DNA from: Pseudomonadota bacterium
GTDB taxonomy: Bacteria > Pseudomonadota > Alphaproteobacteria > Micropepsales > Micropepsaceae
Assembly: GCA_018241025.1 (NCBI GenBank)
Contig: JAFEEQ010000003.1
Coordinates: forward strand, 248,001 to 312,000
Direction: 5' to 3'
DNA: 64,000 bases
Part shown: in pieces, positions 27,390 through 35,697 of the stretch
Layout of the letters: every line of letters starts with the position of its first letter
How positions within the stretch are numbered: the first letter of the stretch is position 1
Position numbers and translations under genes: made by a program
Notes under the pieces: model-generated
The model's input: only the letters and a program-made list of their open reading frames with translations
Database searches by the model: none
What the model was told of the DNA's origin: nothing

Positions 27390-27503
27390 TCCCTCCGCTG
27401 AAAGGGGAGGGTCGAACCGCGAAGCGGTTCGGGAAGGGGTCGGTGACGAACCCCCACCTGATCCGTTGCGCGGATCGTCCTCCGCCTTTCAGGGGGAGGA
27501 TTG
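27390..27503. repeat. Composite palindromic intergenic repeat (element 3)
   Basis: Begins CCCTCCGCTGAAAGGGGAGGG and ends CCTCCGCCTTTCAGGGGGAGG, with an inner hairpin GAACCGCGAAGCGGTTC. It lies between shc and hpnE and runs 15 bp into hpnE, supplying that gene's stop codon. Confidence 0.8.
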
Positions 27504-28733
27504 TTTGAGCGCCAATTCCGCGGCGGTGTGACCGGAGCGGATGGCGCCTTCGATGGTGGCGGGGAGGCCGGTGTCGGTCCAGTCGCCGGCGAGGATGAGA
27601 TTGGCCCAGCGGGTGCGGGGCTTGGGACGGCGCAGATTTTGTGCGGGCGTGGCGGCGAAGGTGGCGCGGCGCTCTTTCACAACCTGCCAGGGCGGAAGCT
27701 CGTCCGGCAGGTGCAGCACTTTGGCCACATCGGCCCAGAATCGACGGGCAAGCGCCTCGCGGTCGTCGTCGACGATCGCGTCTGCGCCTGAGACGGTGAT
27801 GGAGACGCGATCCTCGAAGGCAAAGACCCATTCCGCCGCGCCGCCGATCACGCCAGTGATGAAGGGCGTACCCCTGGGTGGCGCGATCTTGAAATGCGCG
27901 TTGACGATGGAGCGGAATTCGTCGGGCGCGGCGAGATCCGGAACGAGTTCTGTCGCTGCCCAGGGCGGGACGGCGAGGATGACCGTGTCGTTGCGCTCGA
28001 CGGTCTGCGGCGTTCCCGCGAGATCGAGCGAGGTCAGGCTCCAGTCGTCGAAACCGAGCGCGCGAACACGCTGGCCGATGCGGATGTCGGCGCCCTTCGA
28101 TTTCAGATAGGCGAGTGCGGGATCGACGAAGGCGGCTGCGAGCGTCGGGTGCGCGATGCGCGGTCGATAGGCGAGGCCGCCGCGGGCGAGCGATTCCTGG
28201 ATGACATTGCCGGCGAGCTTGGCCGAGCCGATGCGCGGCTCGGTGTTGAGTACGGCGAGCAGGAAGGGATGCAGCAGGCGATCCCAGAGCGGGCCGCTGC
28301 ACTCGATCACGTCCTCGATGCGGTCGGTGGTGCCGGCGGCGAGGAGTTTCACCAGCGCGAGATAATCCTGCGGCTGGGTGCCGGGGACGCGGCGGCTTTC
28401 GGCGAAGATCCACCAGGCGAGCAGGCTGTCGTTGGGGCGGAGCGTCCAGCGCTGGTCCGTCTTCACGTCGCAGAAATCGAACACCGCCTTGTCGGGGCCG
28501 GCGAGCGCATCGGTTGCACCGAGGGACTTGAGATATTTCTGGACCGAGGTGTTGCCCGAGAGGACGAGATGGTTGCCGTTGTCGATGGTGAGACCGAGCG
28601 TGGCGTCGAAATAGGACCGGCAGCGGCCGCCGGCCTGCGGCGCGCCTTCGATCAGCGTGACCTGTTTGCCCTGCTCCGCCAGTGCGACCGCGGCGGACAA
28701 TCCGGCGAGGCCGGCGCCGACGACGAAGATCAT
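27489..28733 (-). CDS. hpnE: Squalene-associated FAD-dependent desaturase HpnE
   Basis: FAD oxidoreductase of the HpnCDE squalene route, converting hydroxysqualene to squalene. The 414-aa protein has the N-terminal FAD motif VVGAGLAGLSAAVALAEQG, the GGRCRSYFD region and the C-terminal AGDWTDTGLPATIEGAIRSG FAD-binding segment. The start overlaps the hpnD stop by 4 nt. The last residues (QSSP) and stop codon lie inside palindromic element 3, so the C-terminus was reset by the repeat. Confidence 0.94.
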   Translation of the reverse strand: MIFVVGAGLAGLSAAVALAEQGKQVTLIEGAPQAGGRCRSYFDATLGLTIDNGNHLVLSGNTSVQKYLKSLGATDALAGPDKAVFDFCDVKTDQRWTLRPNDSLLAWWIFAESRRVPGTQPQDYLALVKLLAAGTTDRIEDVIECSGPLWDRLLHPFLLAVLNTEPRIGSAKLAGNVIQESLARGGLAYRPRIAHPTLAAAFVDPALAYLKSKGADIRIGQRVRALGFDDWSLTSLDLAGTPQTVERNDTVILAVPPWAATELVPDLAAPDEFRSIVNAHFKIAPPRGTPFITGVIGGAAEWVFAFEDRVSITVSGADAIVDDDREALARRFWADVAKVLHLPDELPPWQVVKERRATFAATPAQNLRRPKPRTRWANLILAGDWTDTGLPATIEGAIRSGHTAAELALKQSSP

Positions 28734-29584
28734 CCGAACAATCCGCGGCGCAGGACGATGCCGAGCAGCTTGCCCTTCGACAGGGAGACACGCGTACGCG
28801 GCGGCTTCCAGCCGATGACCTCGGTCTGGCGCAGGATCTCGCTGTAGACCGCGCCCATCAGGCGCGGCGTGGAGATGCGGCCTTTCGGGCGCTTCGCAAG
28901 CACGGCATCGGCCTGCGCATACCAGCGATGGGCGTCGCGGGCCACGGCCTTGCAGACCTGATCGATGCGTGGATCATTGATGATCGCCTTCGGGTCCAGC
29001 GAGGTGATGCCGGCGTCCTTGAGGTATTCGCGCGGAAGATAGAGACGGCCGATCGCGGCGTCTTCGTCGATGTCGCGCAGGATGTTGGTGAGCTGGAGCG
29101 CGCGGCCGAGCGCGTGGGCGAGTTCGAAGCCGGGGCCTTCCTCCATGCCGAAGACCTTGATCGACAGGCGGCCGACGGCGCTGGCGACGCGTTCGCAATA
29201 GAGATCGAGGGTCTTGAGATCGGGCGCGACGATGTCTTCGGCGACGTCCATGTCCATGCCGTCGATGATGGTGAGGAAGTCTTCCTTGCGCAGTCCGTAT
29301 TGCGCGACCGGCCGGCTGAGGAATTGCGCGCGCTCCGACGGGTGGCCGTCATAAAGTTCATCGAGCTCAACGCGCCATTTGGTCAGCTCCTCGGCGCGCT
29401 CGGCACGGGTGCCGATGCCGTCATCTGCGATATCGTCGACGATGCGGCAGAAGCCGTAGATCGCATACATCGCCTCGCGCTCGGCCTTCGGCATCAGGCG
29501 CATGGCGGAATAGAACGAGCTGTTGGCGAGCTTCGTCTGGGCAGTGGTGGCGTCGGGCTGTGCCGTCTTCTGGGCGAGGGTCAT
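28730..29584 (-). CDS. hpnD: Presqualene diphosphate synthase HpnD
   Basis: Joins two farnesyl diphosphates to presqualene diphosphate. The 284-aa trans-isoprenyl synthase has the first Asp-rich motif RIVDDIADD (near residues 48-56), RVASAVGRLS and the second motif NILRDIDEDA. The N-terminal SSFYSAMRLMPKAEREAMYAIY block is characteristic of the family. Four-base overlaps with hpnC and hpnE indicate an operon. Confidence 0.95.
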   Translation of the reverse strand: MTLAQKTAQPDATTAQTKLANSSFYSAMRLMPKAEREAMYAIYGFCRIVDDIADDGIGTRAERAEELTKWRVELDELYDGHPSERAQFLSRPVAQYGLRKEDFLTIIDGMDMDVAEDIVAPDLKTLDLYCERVASAVGRLSIKVFGMEEGPGFELAHALGRALQLTNILRDIDEDAAIGRLYLPREYLKDAGITSLDPKAIINDPRIDQVCKAVARDAHRWYAQADAVLAKRPKGRISTPRLMGAVYSEILRQTEVIGWKPPRTRVSLSKGKLLGIVLRRGLFG

Positions 29585-30441
29585 GACGGGACCTTTTTAC
29601 GGCTCATGCGCGCGCCGGCAAATGAAAAGAACGCGCGGAAAAGGAGACCGGGCATTTCGTGCTTGCCGTGATGAACCCGGTCTGCGAGCGGGTCGCGAGC
29701 CAGCAGGCGCTTCGTGAGATCCTCGGCCAGGGTCTGGATCACGGCGACATCGAGGCTGAGGCGGCGGTTTTTGATCTGCGAGGCGAAGGGGCGCGAGATA
29801 TCGAGGAGATGCGCGGTGCGGTTGGCCAGCTCGGTGAGGACTTTGCGGAGCGCGGGCGAGGATTTCGGCTGGTCGAGCGCGGTGACGGGGATGCCGGCCG
29901 GCTCCAGCATGTCGAGCGGGAGATAGACGCGGTCGAGATTGCGGCGGTCCTTGGCGCAATCCTGCAGATGGTTGATGACCTGGAGCGCGGCACAGAGCGC
30001 GTCGTTGGCCGGCCAGGTCTCACGGCTTTCGCCATGGACGTCGAGGACGAAGCGGCCGACCGGCATCGCCGAATAGCGGCAGTAGTCCATCAGCTCGTCC
30101 CAGCTGTTGTAGCGCAGCTTGGTCACGTCGCGGCGGAAAGCCTCGAGCAGGTCAAGGCCGTGCTGCGGCGACAGCTTGCGCTCGACGAGCATATTGCGCA
30201 GCGCGACGGCTTCCGGTGACAGGCTGCCGGAACCGGCGAGCGAGGCCCGCATGGATTCGAGCAGCGCGAGCTTGCGGTCGGGCGGCGTGGTCGGGTGATC
30301 GGAGACGTCGTCGGCAATGCGGGCGAAATTGTAAAACGTCATCACCGGCGGGCGGAAACGCTTCTCGATCAGGATCGAGGCGACGGGAAAGTTCTCGTCC
30401 TTGTCGCCCTTGCCCGAGGCGAGATCGGCGGCGGCGCTCAT
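29581..30441 (-). CDS. hpnC: Hydroxysqualene synthase HpnC
   Basis: Converts presqualene diphosphate to hydroxysqualene. The 286-aa squalene/phytoene-synthase-fold protein starts after an in-frame upstream extension. The N-terminus contains ENFPVASILIEKRFRPPVM and FYNFARIADDVSDHP (first Asp motif), with the second at VINHLQDCAKDRRN. The ATG at 30441 is chosen because it gives a 4-nt ATGA overlap with hpnB. Confidence 0.94.
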   Translation of the reverse strand: MSAAADLASGKGDKDENFPVASILIEKRFRPPVMTFYNFARIADDVSDHPTTPPDRKLALLESMRASLAGSGSLSPEAVALRNMLVERKLSPQHGLDLLEAFRRDVTKLRYNSWDELMDYCRYSAMPVGRFVLDVHGESRETWPANDALCAALQVINHLQDCAKDRRNLDRVYLPLDMLEPAGIPVTALDQPKSSPALRKVLTELANRTAHLLDISRPFASQIKNRRLSLDVAVIQTLAEDLTKRLLARDPLADRVHHGKHEMPGLLFRAFFSFAGARMSRKKVPS

Positions 30442-31571
30442 AGGGGTTGACCCTTCGCCTGCGCCCTGCCCTTCCACATGCCACCGCGGCCGCGCCAGTG
30501 CTGGATCGCGGAATCGAGCGTGAAGAGCGAGTAGATCAGGCCGATGAGCGGCATGGCGGCGCCCCAGAGCGGCGAGGCGCGGTAGAATTTCAGGATCGGC
30601 TGATAGGCAAGCGCCATCGCCGCCCAGGCGAGAATACCGGAGGCCTGTGGCGACTCGCGCGTAAAGAGCGCGAAGTACGGCGCGGCGACGTAGACGACGA
30701 TCATGCCGAGGAGCGTACCCGCGAGCGCGAGCGGCGAATAGCCGAGCTGGGCATAGGCCGAGCGGGCGATCATGCGGCGGATCTCCTGCAGGCCGGCATA
30801 GGGCCGGATGGAAGAGGCGCGCTCGGTGAGGCCGAGCCAAATCGGGCCCTGTGCCTTGAGGGCGCGGCCGAGAGCGCAATCGTCGATGATCTCGCCATGG
30901 ATGGCGTCGATACCGCCCGCGGCTTCGAGGGCAGTGCGCTTCACCAGCATGCAGCCGCCGGCCGCGGCGGCGGTCTTGTTCTTCGGGTCGTTTACCCAGG
31001 CGAAGGGATAGAGCATGTCGAAGAAGAAGACGAAGGCCGGGATGAGATAGGCCTCGACGAAGCGCTTGCAGTGCAGCTTGACCATCAGCGAGGTGAGGAC
31101 GAGGTGCTTGTGCTCGGCGCGGGCGATGAGGCTGCGCAGATTGTCCGGCCTGTGGTCGATGTCGGCGTCGGTGAACCAGACATAGTCCGGCGTGCCGGCC
31201 TTTTCGGTGCCCTGCTTCATTGCCCAGACCTTGCCGGCCCAGCCGACGGGACGCGGGCTGCCGCTCACGATCTCGAGCTCGTCGGCTCCAGCGAGTTTGC
31301 GGGCTGTCTTGGCCGTGCCGTCTTCGCTCTGGTCGTCGACAAGCACAATGCGGAAGGCGCCGGGATAATCCTGCGCCAGAAGGCTACCGATAGAGCGGGC
31401 GATGACGTCGGCTTCGTTGCGTGCCGGGACGACGGCGACGACCGAGGGCCAGTGCGCGGGTTTGGGTGGCGTGTCGGCATCGTCGCGCTCCTTCATCACC
31501 CAGAACATGCCGCGGCCAGCGAGCAGGTAGAGCCAGATGGCGACAGGGAAGAGGGCGAGAAGCGCGATCAT
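30438..31571 (-). CDS. hpnB: Hopene-associated glycosyltransferase HpnB
   Basis: A 377-aa membrane-anchored GT2 glycosyltransferase. It has an N-terminal helix (IALLALFPVAIWLYLL), then VVAVVPARNEADVIARSIGSL, the nucleotide-sugar VLVDDQSEDGT, the WFTDADIDH DxD-type motif and C-terminal membrane helices. The exact hopanoid step is not settled. The ATG at 31571 is used because it overlaps the hpnA stop by 4 nt; the longer arginine-rich extension is not protein-like. Confidence 0.92.
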   Translation of the reverse strand: MIALLALFPVAIWLYLLAGRGMFWVMKERDDADTPPKPAHWPSVVAVVPARNEADVIARSIGSLLAQDYPGAFRIVLVDDQSEDGTAKTARKLAGADELEIVSGSPRPVGWAGKVWAMKQGTEKAGTPDYVWFTDADIDHRPDNLRSLIARAEHKHLVLTSLMVKLHCKRFVEAYLIPAFVFFFDMLYPFAWVNDPKNKTAAAAGGCMLVKRTALEAAGGIDAIHGEIIDDCALGRALKAQGPIWLGLTERASSIRPYAGLQEIRRMIARSAYAQLGYSPLALAGTLLGMIVVYVAAPYFALFTRESPQASGILAWAAMALAYQPILKFYRASPLWGAAMPLIGLIYSLFTLDSAIQHWRGRGGMWKGRAQAKGQPL

Positions 31572-32557
31572 CGTATGTAGCCAGCCTGGCGGAACCAGGC
31601 GACGGCGTCTTCGATCGCCTGCTGCCACGGGCGTGCGGAATAGCCGAGATCGTCCTGCGCCTTCTTCGACGAGAAGAACATGTGATAGCGGCTCATGTTC
31701 AGCGCATCGACGGTGAGCATCGGCTCCTTGCCGGTGACGCGCGCCATCGCTTCGGCACAGATGGCGAGCGGATAGAGCGGCGCGCGCGGCAGGCGGATAC
31801 TCGGCGGCTTGCGTCCGGCGAGCGGGCAGATGACGGCGAGCATTTCCTTCAGCCGGACATCGGCGCCGCCCAGGATGTAGTTCTCGCCGATACGGCCCTT
31901 GTCGAGCGCGAGCAGATGGCCGGCGGCGACGTCGTCGACATGGACGAGGTTGAGGCCGGTATCGACATAGGCCGGCATGCCGCCGCTTGCCGCCTGGACG
32001 ATGATGCGGCCGGTCGGCGTCGGCTTGATGTCGCGAGGTCCGATGGGCGTTGAGGGGCTGACGAGAACGGCGGGAAGGCCGTCTGCGGCCATGCGCTCGA
32101 CCAGCCGTTCGGCGACGAGCTTGGACTTCTTGTAGGCGCCGATGACTGTGTCTTCGGAATGGCGCGAGGTCTCGTCCACCGCTTCGCCGTGCAGCGGCTT
32201 CAGCGCGGCGACCGAGGAGGTGTAGACGATGCGCTCCACGCCGACGGCGCGGGCGGCATCCATCACCGCGCGGGTGCCTTCGAGGTTGTTGCGCACGATC
32301 TCCTGTGGGTCGCGGGCCCAGAGCCGGTAATCGGCGGCGACGTGAAAGACGTAGCGCACGCCGTCCATCGCCTCGATCATGCTGTGGCGATCGAGCATGT
32401 CGCCTTCGGCGATCTCGAAATTCTCGCCTTCGACATTGGCGCGCGGGCTGGTGGAACGCAGCAGAACGCGGACATCGTCGCCGCGGCGGCTGAGGGCGCG
32501 CGCCACCGCCGAGCCGACGAAGCCCGAGGCACCGGTGACGAGGACCTTGTCGCCCAT
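31568..32557 (-). CDS. hpnA: Hopanoid-associated sugar epimerase HpnA
   Basis: A 329-aa extended short-chain dehydrogenase/epimerase. The Rossmann motif VTGASGFVGSAVARAL is at the N-terminus, the active-site YKKSK lies near residue 148, and a VHVDDVAAGHLLAL segment is present. It is common in hpn clusters, with its substrate only predicted. The ATG at 32557 overlaps the hpnL stop by one base. Confidence 0.93.
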   Translation of the reverse strand: MGDKVLVTGASGFVGSAVARALSRRGDDVRVLLRSTSPRANVEGENFEIAEGDMLDRHSMIEAMDGVRYVFHVAADYRLWARDPQEIVRNNLEGTRAVMDAARAVGVERIVYTSSVAALKPLHGEAVDETSRHSEDTVIGAYKKSKLVAERLVERMAADGLPAVLVSPSTPIGPRDIKPTPTGRIIVQAASGGMPAYVDTGLNLVHVDDVAAGHLLALDKGRIGENYILGGADVRLKEMLAVICPLAGRKPPSIRLPRAPLYPLAICAEAMARVTGKEPMLTVDALNMSRYHMFFSSKKAQDDLGYSARPWQQAIEDAVAWFRQAGYIR

Positions 32558-33528
32558 CAGCTTTCCACCGTCAGCGCGCGGCGGCCTTCGAGCGCCTGCC
32601 ATGCGAGAAGGACGGGGACGCCGATGACGATGTCGCGGGCGCGTTTGAGCAGCGAGACGGCGAGGCCGACCTCGGGACCGAGGCCGAAAAGCGGCATCAG
32701 CGCGGCATAGCCGGCTTCCTGCACGCCGATAGCCGCGGGAATGAAGACAGTGGCGCTGCGCAGCGCGGCCAGAAGCGCCTCGATGGCGATGCAGGCGAAG
32801 AAATCGATATGGAGGCCGATTAATCGCACGCTGAGCCAGATGACCCCGCCTGAGGCGACCCATGACAGAAGGTGGATCGAGGACGAGACCGCAAGACGGC
32901 CCGGAGAGTCATAGAGCTTGCTCATTGCGCCGGAAAACGCCGCCGTGTGGGACAACGCTGCGGGCAGGAAGCGGCCGGCGAGGCGTTCGGCGAAACCGGA
33001 GCCGCGTTGCTGCAGGAAGACGAAAGCGGCAATGCCGGGCACGAGGAGGAGCGTGCCGAGAATGAGGCCATCGACATAGGGGGCCGTCGCCTCGGAGGCG
33101 CGCAGCTGGGTGATGGCGAGCGCGATGCCGATGAGGACAAAAACGATCTGCGCCATCAGCTCGGTGGTGACGTCGACGATGGTCGAGGCGAAGGCGAGTG
33201 CGGGCGCGATGCCGCGCAAGATCACGGCGCGGGCGCCGATGACGATGCCGCCAACCTGCGAGAAGGGCAGCAGGTCGCCGGCGCTGTCGCGGGTCTGGCG
33301 GCCGATGACGAAGGTGAGCGCATCGCGCGGGCTGCTTCCGGGGATCAGCGCGAACCACGCCGTACCGAGCAGGCAGACGACGGCGATGCCGGCCAGCGTC
33401 AGCAGCGCGAAACCACCGATGCCGATCGCCGTCACGGCGCCCCATACCTCGCCGATGCCGATGTGGAACAGCAGCCAGACGAACAGCGCGAAGCCGAGCA
33501 GCATCGCGGCGATGACGCCGAGTTTCAT
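32557..33528 (-). CDS. hpnL: Hopanoid-associated integral membrane protein HpnL
   Basis: A 323-aa polytopic protein of the lysylphosphatidylglycerol-synthetase-like/UPF0104 flippase family, HpnL branch. About eight hydrophobic segments are seen. Conserved pieces are DLLPFSQVGGIVIGARAV near residues 85-102 and FIPAAIGVQEAGYAALMPLFGLGP near the C-terminus. It likely moves a lipid across the membrane. It is tightly coupled to hpnA; a repeat-filled 177-bp gap separates it from the upstream ferritin-like gene. Confidence 0.9.
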   Translation of the reverse strand: MKLGVIAAMLLGFALFVWLLFHIGIGEVWGAVTAIGIGGFALLTLAGIAVVCLLGTAWFALIPGSSPRDALTFVIGRQTRDSAGDLLPFSQVGGIVIGARAVILRGIAPALAFASTIVDVTTELMAQIVFVLIGIALAITQLRASEATAPYVDGLILGTLLLVPGIAAFVFLQQRGSGFAERLAGRFLPAALSHTAAFSGAMSKLYDSPGRLAVSSSIHLLSWVASGGVIWLSVRLIGLHIDFFACIAIEALLAALRSATVFIPAAIGVQEAGYAALMPLFGLGPEVGLAVSLLKRARDIVIGVPVLLAWQALEGRRALTVES

Positions 33529-33571
33529 GTCAGCGCACGAAAGTTTGGCCCACCTTGCCCACCACCACAGA

Positions 33572-33659
33572 CGTCATGGCCGGCCTTGTGCCGGCCATCC
33601 AAGATCACCACAGACGCAGCGGTGTTTATGGATCCCCGGGACAAGCCCGGGGATGACGC
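33572..33659. repeat. Composite palindromic intergenic repeat (element 4)
   Basis: Two linked hairpins, ATGGCCGGC...GCCGGCCAT and ATCCCCGGG...CCCGGGGAT, bordered by CGTCAT at one end and ATGACG at the other. It is the reverse-complement copy of element 8 at 44585-44670; both share the inner GATCTTGGATGG stretch. The rest of the hpnL-to-ferritin-like gap (33529-33705) shows nothing else. Confidence 0.85.
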
Positions 33660-33705
33660 GTTGAGAGAGGAGAGATTCAACTTCAGTCTCCGCCGAACCC
33701 GGGCA

Positions 33706-34608
33706 TCACGCCGCCGCACCCGCGGGCTTCGGCCCGATGAAGCGCCGAAAGGTGCGGATCATGAAGGGCACGAAGCGCGGGCGCTTCAGGCGCTTGTCAT
33801 AGATGCCGAGGCGGCGGTCGTTTTCGGCGAGGCAGGTGTCCATCAGCTTAAAGACGTCGATGTCGCCGTCGGTGAGCTGGCTGGCGCCGTTGACGGTGAA
33901 GTTGTTGTCCTGCTGGCCGTGGCTGACATCCGAGGCGATGCCGATGCGCTCGTAGACGAGGAAGGCCCAGACGGCGAGCACCTTCAATTCGAACCACGGA
34001 CGGCGCCAGATCGGCATGTTGCGGCGATGCCAGGCGACCCAGTTCACGAAGAACAGGATATGGCGGCCTTCTTCGTGCACCACTGGCTCGAAGGTGTCGA
34101 CGAGGTCGGCGGGGAAGAAGCCGGACTGCTTCGCCGTTTCGAACAGGCCGAAGGCGAAGAAGCTGTCGATGCACTCGCTGTAGCCGGTAACGAGGAAAGC
34201 CCATTCGGGATTCTTCGGGCGCGGATAGGCGGGCTCGGGCGCGAGCTTGATGCCATAGGCCTCGACGAGATTGGAGAGGACGTAGCGGTGGCGGCGCTCT
34301 TCGAAGCCGTTGAGCTCGACGGCCTTGCGCAGGAGCGGATCGGGAATGCCTTCGGCGTAGGTGCAGACGTTGAGGCCGGCGCGATTTTCGGTCTGCACCG
34401 CGATGTCCCAGATGGGGAGCGCGGTGATACGGTCCTGCGCGTCCTGCGGCAGCTTCGGCCAGTCGATGACGGCGGGGCGATAGGGATTGAAGGTGTCGAG
34501 CAGTGTCTTGCAGAAGAGACGCTTGTGCTCTTCGGAACCCCAACGGATTTTGCCCTCCGGCACCGCGGGGCCGGTGGAGGTGATTTCGGGGAATGTAAGT
34601 GCCGTCAT
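33706..34608 (-). CDS. Ferritin-like diiron protein in the hopanoid cluster
   Basis: A 300-aa, mostly helical protein that I do not match to a named enzyme. It carries a full ferritin-like diiron ligand set in order: Glu74 (QTENRAG), Glu104-x-x-His107 (EERRH), Glu145 (YSECIDS) and Glu180-x-x-His183 (HEEGRH). This E...ExxH...E...ExxH pattern fits carboxylate-bridged diiron oxygenases, hydroxylases and desaturases. Its place between hpnK and hpnL on the same strand suggests oxidative modification of hopanoids (inference). A role in ubiquinone- or tRNA-type hydroxylation, as for other diiron families, cannot be excluded. Confidence 0.75.
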   Translation of the reverse strand: MTALTFPEITSTGPAVPEGKIRWGSEEHKRLFCKTLLDTFNPYRPAVIDWPKLPQDAQDRITALPIWDIAVQTENRAGLNVCTYAEGIPDPLLRKAVELNGFEERRHRYVLSNLVEAYGIKLAPEPAYPRPKNPEWAFLVTGYSECIDSFFAFGLFETAKQSGFFPADLVDTFEPVVHEEGRHILFFVNWVAWHRRNMPIWRRPWFELKVLAVWAFLVYERIGIASDVSHGQQDNNFTVNGASQLTDGDIDVFKLMDTCLAENDRRLGIYDKRLKRPRFVPFMIRTFRRFIGPKPAGAAA

Positions 34609-34645
34609 GGCGCGAGCCCATCTTCGAAACGCGACTGTCGCAGGG

Positions 34646-34674
34646 GGTGTAACCGCCGTCGAGAGTTAAGGCAA
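34646..34674 (-). promoter_or_regulatory. Possible promoter of the diiron-protein gene
   Basis: On the minus strand TTGCCT (34674-34669) and TACACC (34651-34646) are 17 bp apart, about 38 bp before the start codon. The gap 34609-34724 is unusually AT-rich for this genome, which supports a promoter at the head of the hpnL-A-B-C-D-E-shc series. Confidence 0.3.
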
Positions 34675-34724
34675 TTCGATAGTAAATTTAAGGAGTTACG
34701 AAGACGCAGTCCCGCGGCATCGGC

Positions 34725-35558
34725 CTAAAAGTCCGCGAAACCACCTTTTGCGATGGCGGCATTGCGGAAGGCCTCAACCACGCGCGGGGCGGTCAGCGCG
34801 GCAAGCTCCTCGGCATAGGCGTAGCCGGGGGCCGAGCCTTCGTAGGGGCCGGTCGCGGGATGGAGGTAGATCTCGGTGAGGCCGTCGGGGAGGTTTTCGA
34901 TCAGGCCGAGGACGCGCTTGCTGGTCATAGCGCCGGACCAGGCGAGGCCGAAGACGGCGTCGGGCACGCGCATGCCGGCGCGGCGCAGGCGGGCACGGGA
35001 GATCAGCGCCCAGGGCGCGGTGGCGAGCGGCGATGGCAGTTTCGCGCCCGGCTCGGCCCGGAGAAGAACGCCCTGCGGCTCCAGAGGTACGCGCATGGCG
35101 CGCAGGCCGTAGCGGCGGCCGGCCTTCAGGATCGCAGTCACGATGGTCGGGTGAAGGTGGAAATGCTTGTGGGTGTTGACGTGGTCAAGGCTGAGGCCCG
35201 TGGCACGGAAGGCATCGAACTGGGCTTCGATCTCGGCTTCGAGCTGGCGGCGCACCTTGGGGCGGAAAAACATGTTCGCGGCGCTGGCAGCCATGTCGGT
35301 GCGGAAGTTGCCCCTGAAATCGACGAGGTCGGGAACGGCGGAGGCGGGAAGCGTCGGCTTGCCTTCGACGAGCACGATATGAAGGCCCACGCGCAGGCGC
35401 GGATTGGCGCGGGCGCGCGCCACGGCGTCGGCTGCGGCAGGAGCGGAGACCATCAGGCTGGCGGCGGTGAGGATGCCGTCGCGGTGCGCGATCTCGACCG
35501 CATCGTTGACCTCGCGCGCGGCGCCGAAATCATCGGCGGTGACGATGAGGGATTTCAT
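34725..35558 (-). CDS. hpnK: Hopanoid-associated YdjC-like deacetylase HpnK
   Basis: A 277-aa carbohydrate deacetylase of the YdjC/ChbG family, HpnK branch. In Burkholderia this protein deacetylates the N-acetylglucosaminyl head group on the way to BHT cyclitol ether. Metal-binding motifs TADDFGAAREV at the N-terminus, GLHIVLVEGKP and HVNTHKHFHLHP are clear. It is downstream of hpnJ across a repeat-containing gap. Confidence 0.92.
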   Translation of the reverse strand: MKSLIVTADDFGAAREVNDAVEIAHRDGILTAASLMVSAPAAADAVARARANPRLRVGLHIVLVEGKPTLPASAVPDLVDFRGNFRTDMAASAANMFFRPKVRRQLEAEIEAQFDAFRATGLSLDHVNTHKHFHLHPTIVTAILKAGRRYGLRAMRVPLEPQGVLLRAEPGAKLPSPLATAPWALISRARLRRAGMRVPDAVFGLAWSGAMTSKRVLGLIENLPDGLTEIYLHPATGPYEGSAPGYAYAEELAALTAPRVVEAFRNAAIAKGGFADF

Positions 35559-35594
35559 GGCGCGGAAGACCGCGAGGTCATCGCCGCCCCTCGC

Positions 35595-35681
35595 CCTTCG
35601 ACAGGCTCAGGGTGAGGGTCATTGTTGGGCGCGCTGGATCGTTCGACCAAGCACCAATCCTCATCCTGAGCCTGTCGAAGG
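35595..35681. repeat. Inverted repeat of CCTTCGACAGGCTCAGG type (element 5)
   Basis: Two 23-bp arms, 35595-35617 (starting CCTTCGACAGGCTCAGG) and 35659-35681, are inverted complements with one mismatch, separated by 41 bp. The CTTCGACAGGCTCAGG core is a widespread intergenic repeat motif in alphaproteobacterial genomes. It lies in the hpnJ-hpnK gap. Confidence 0.85.
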
Positions 35682-35697
35682 ATGGCCGTCCCGCGCC

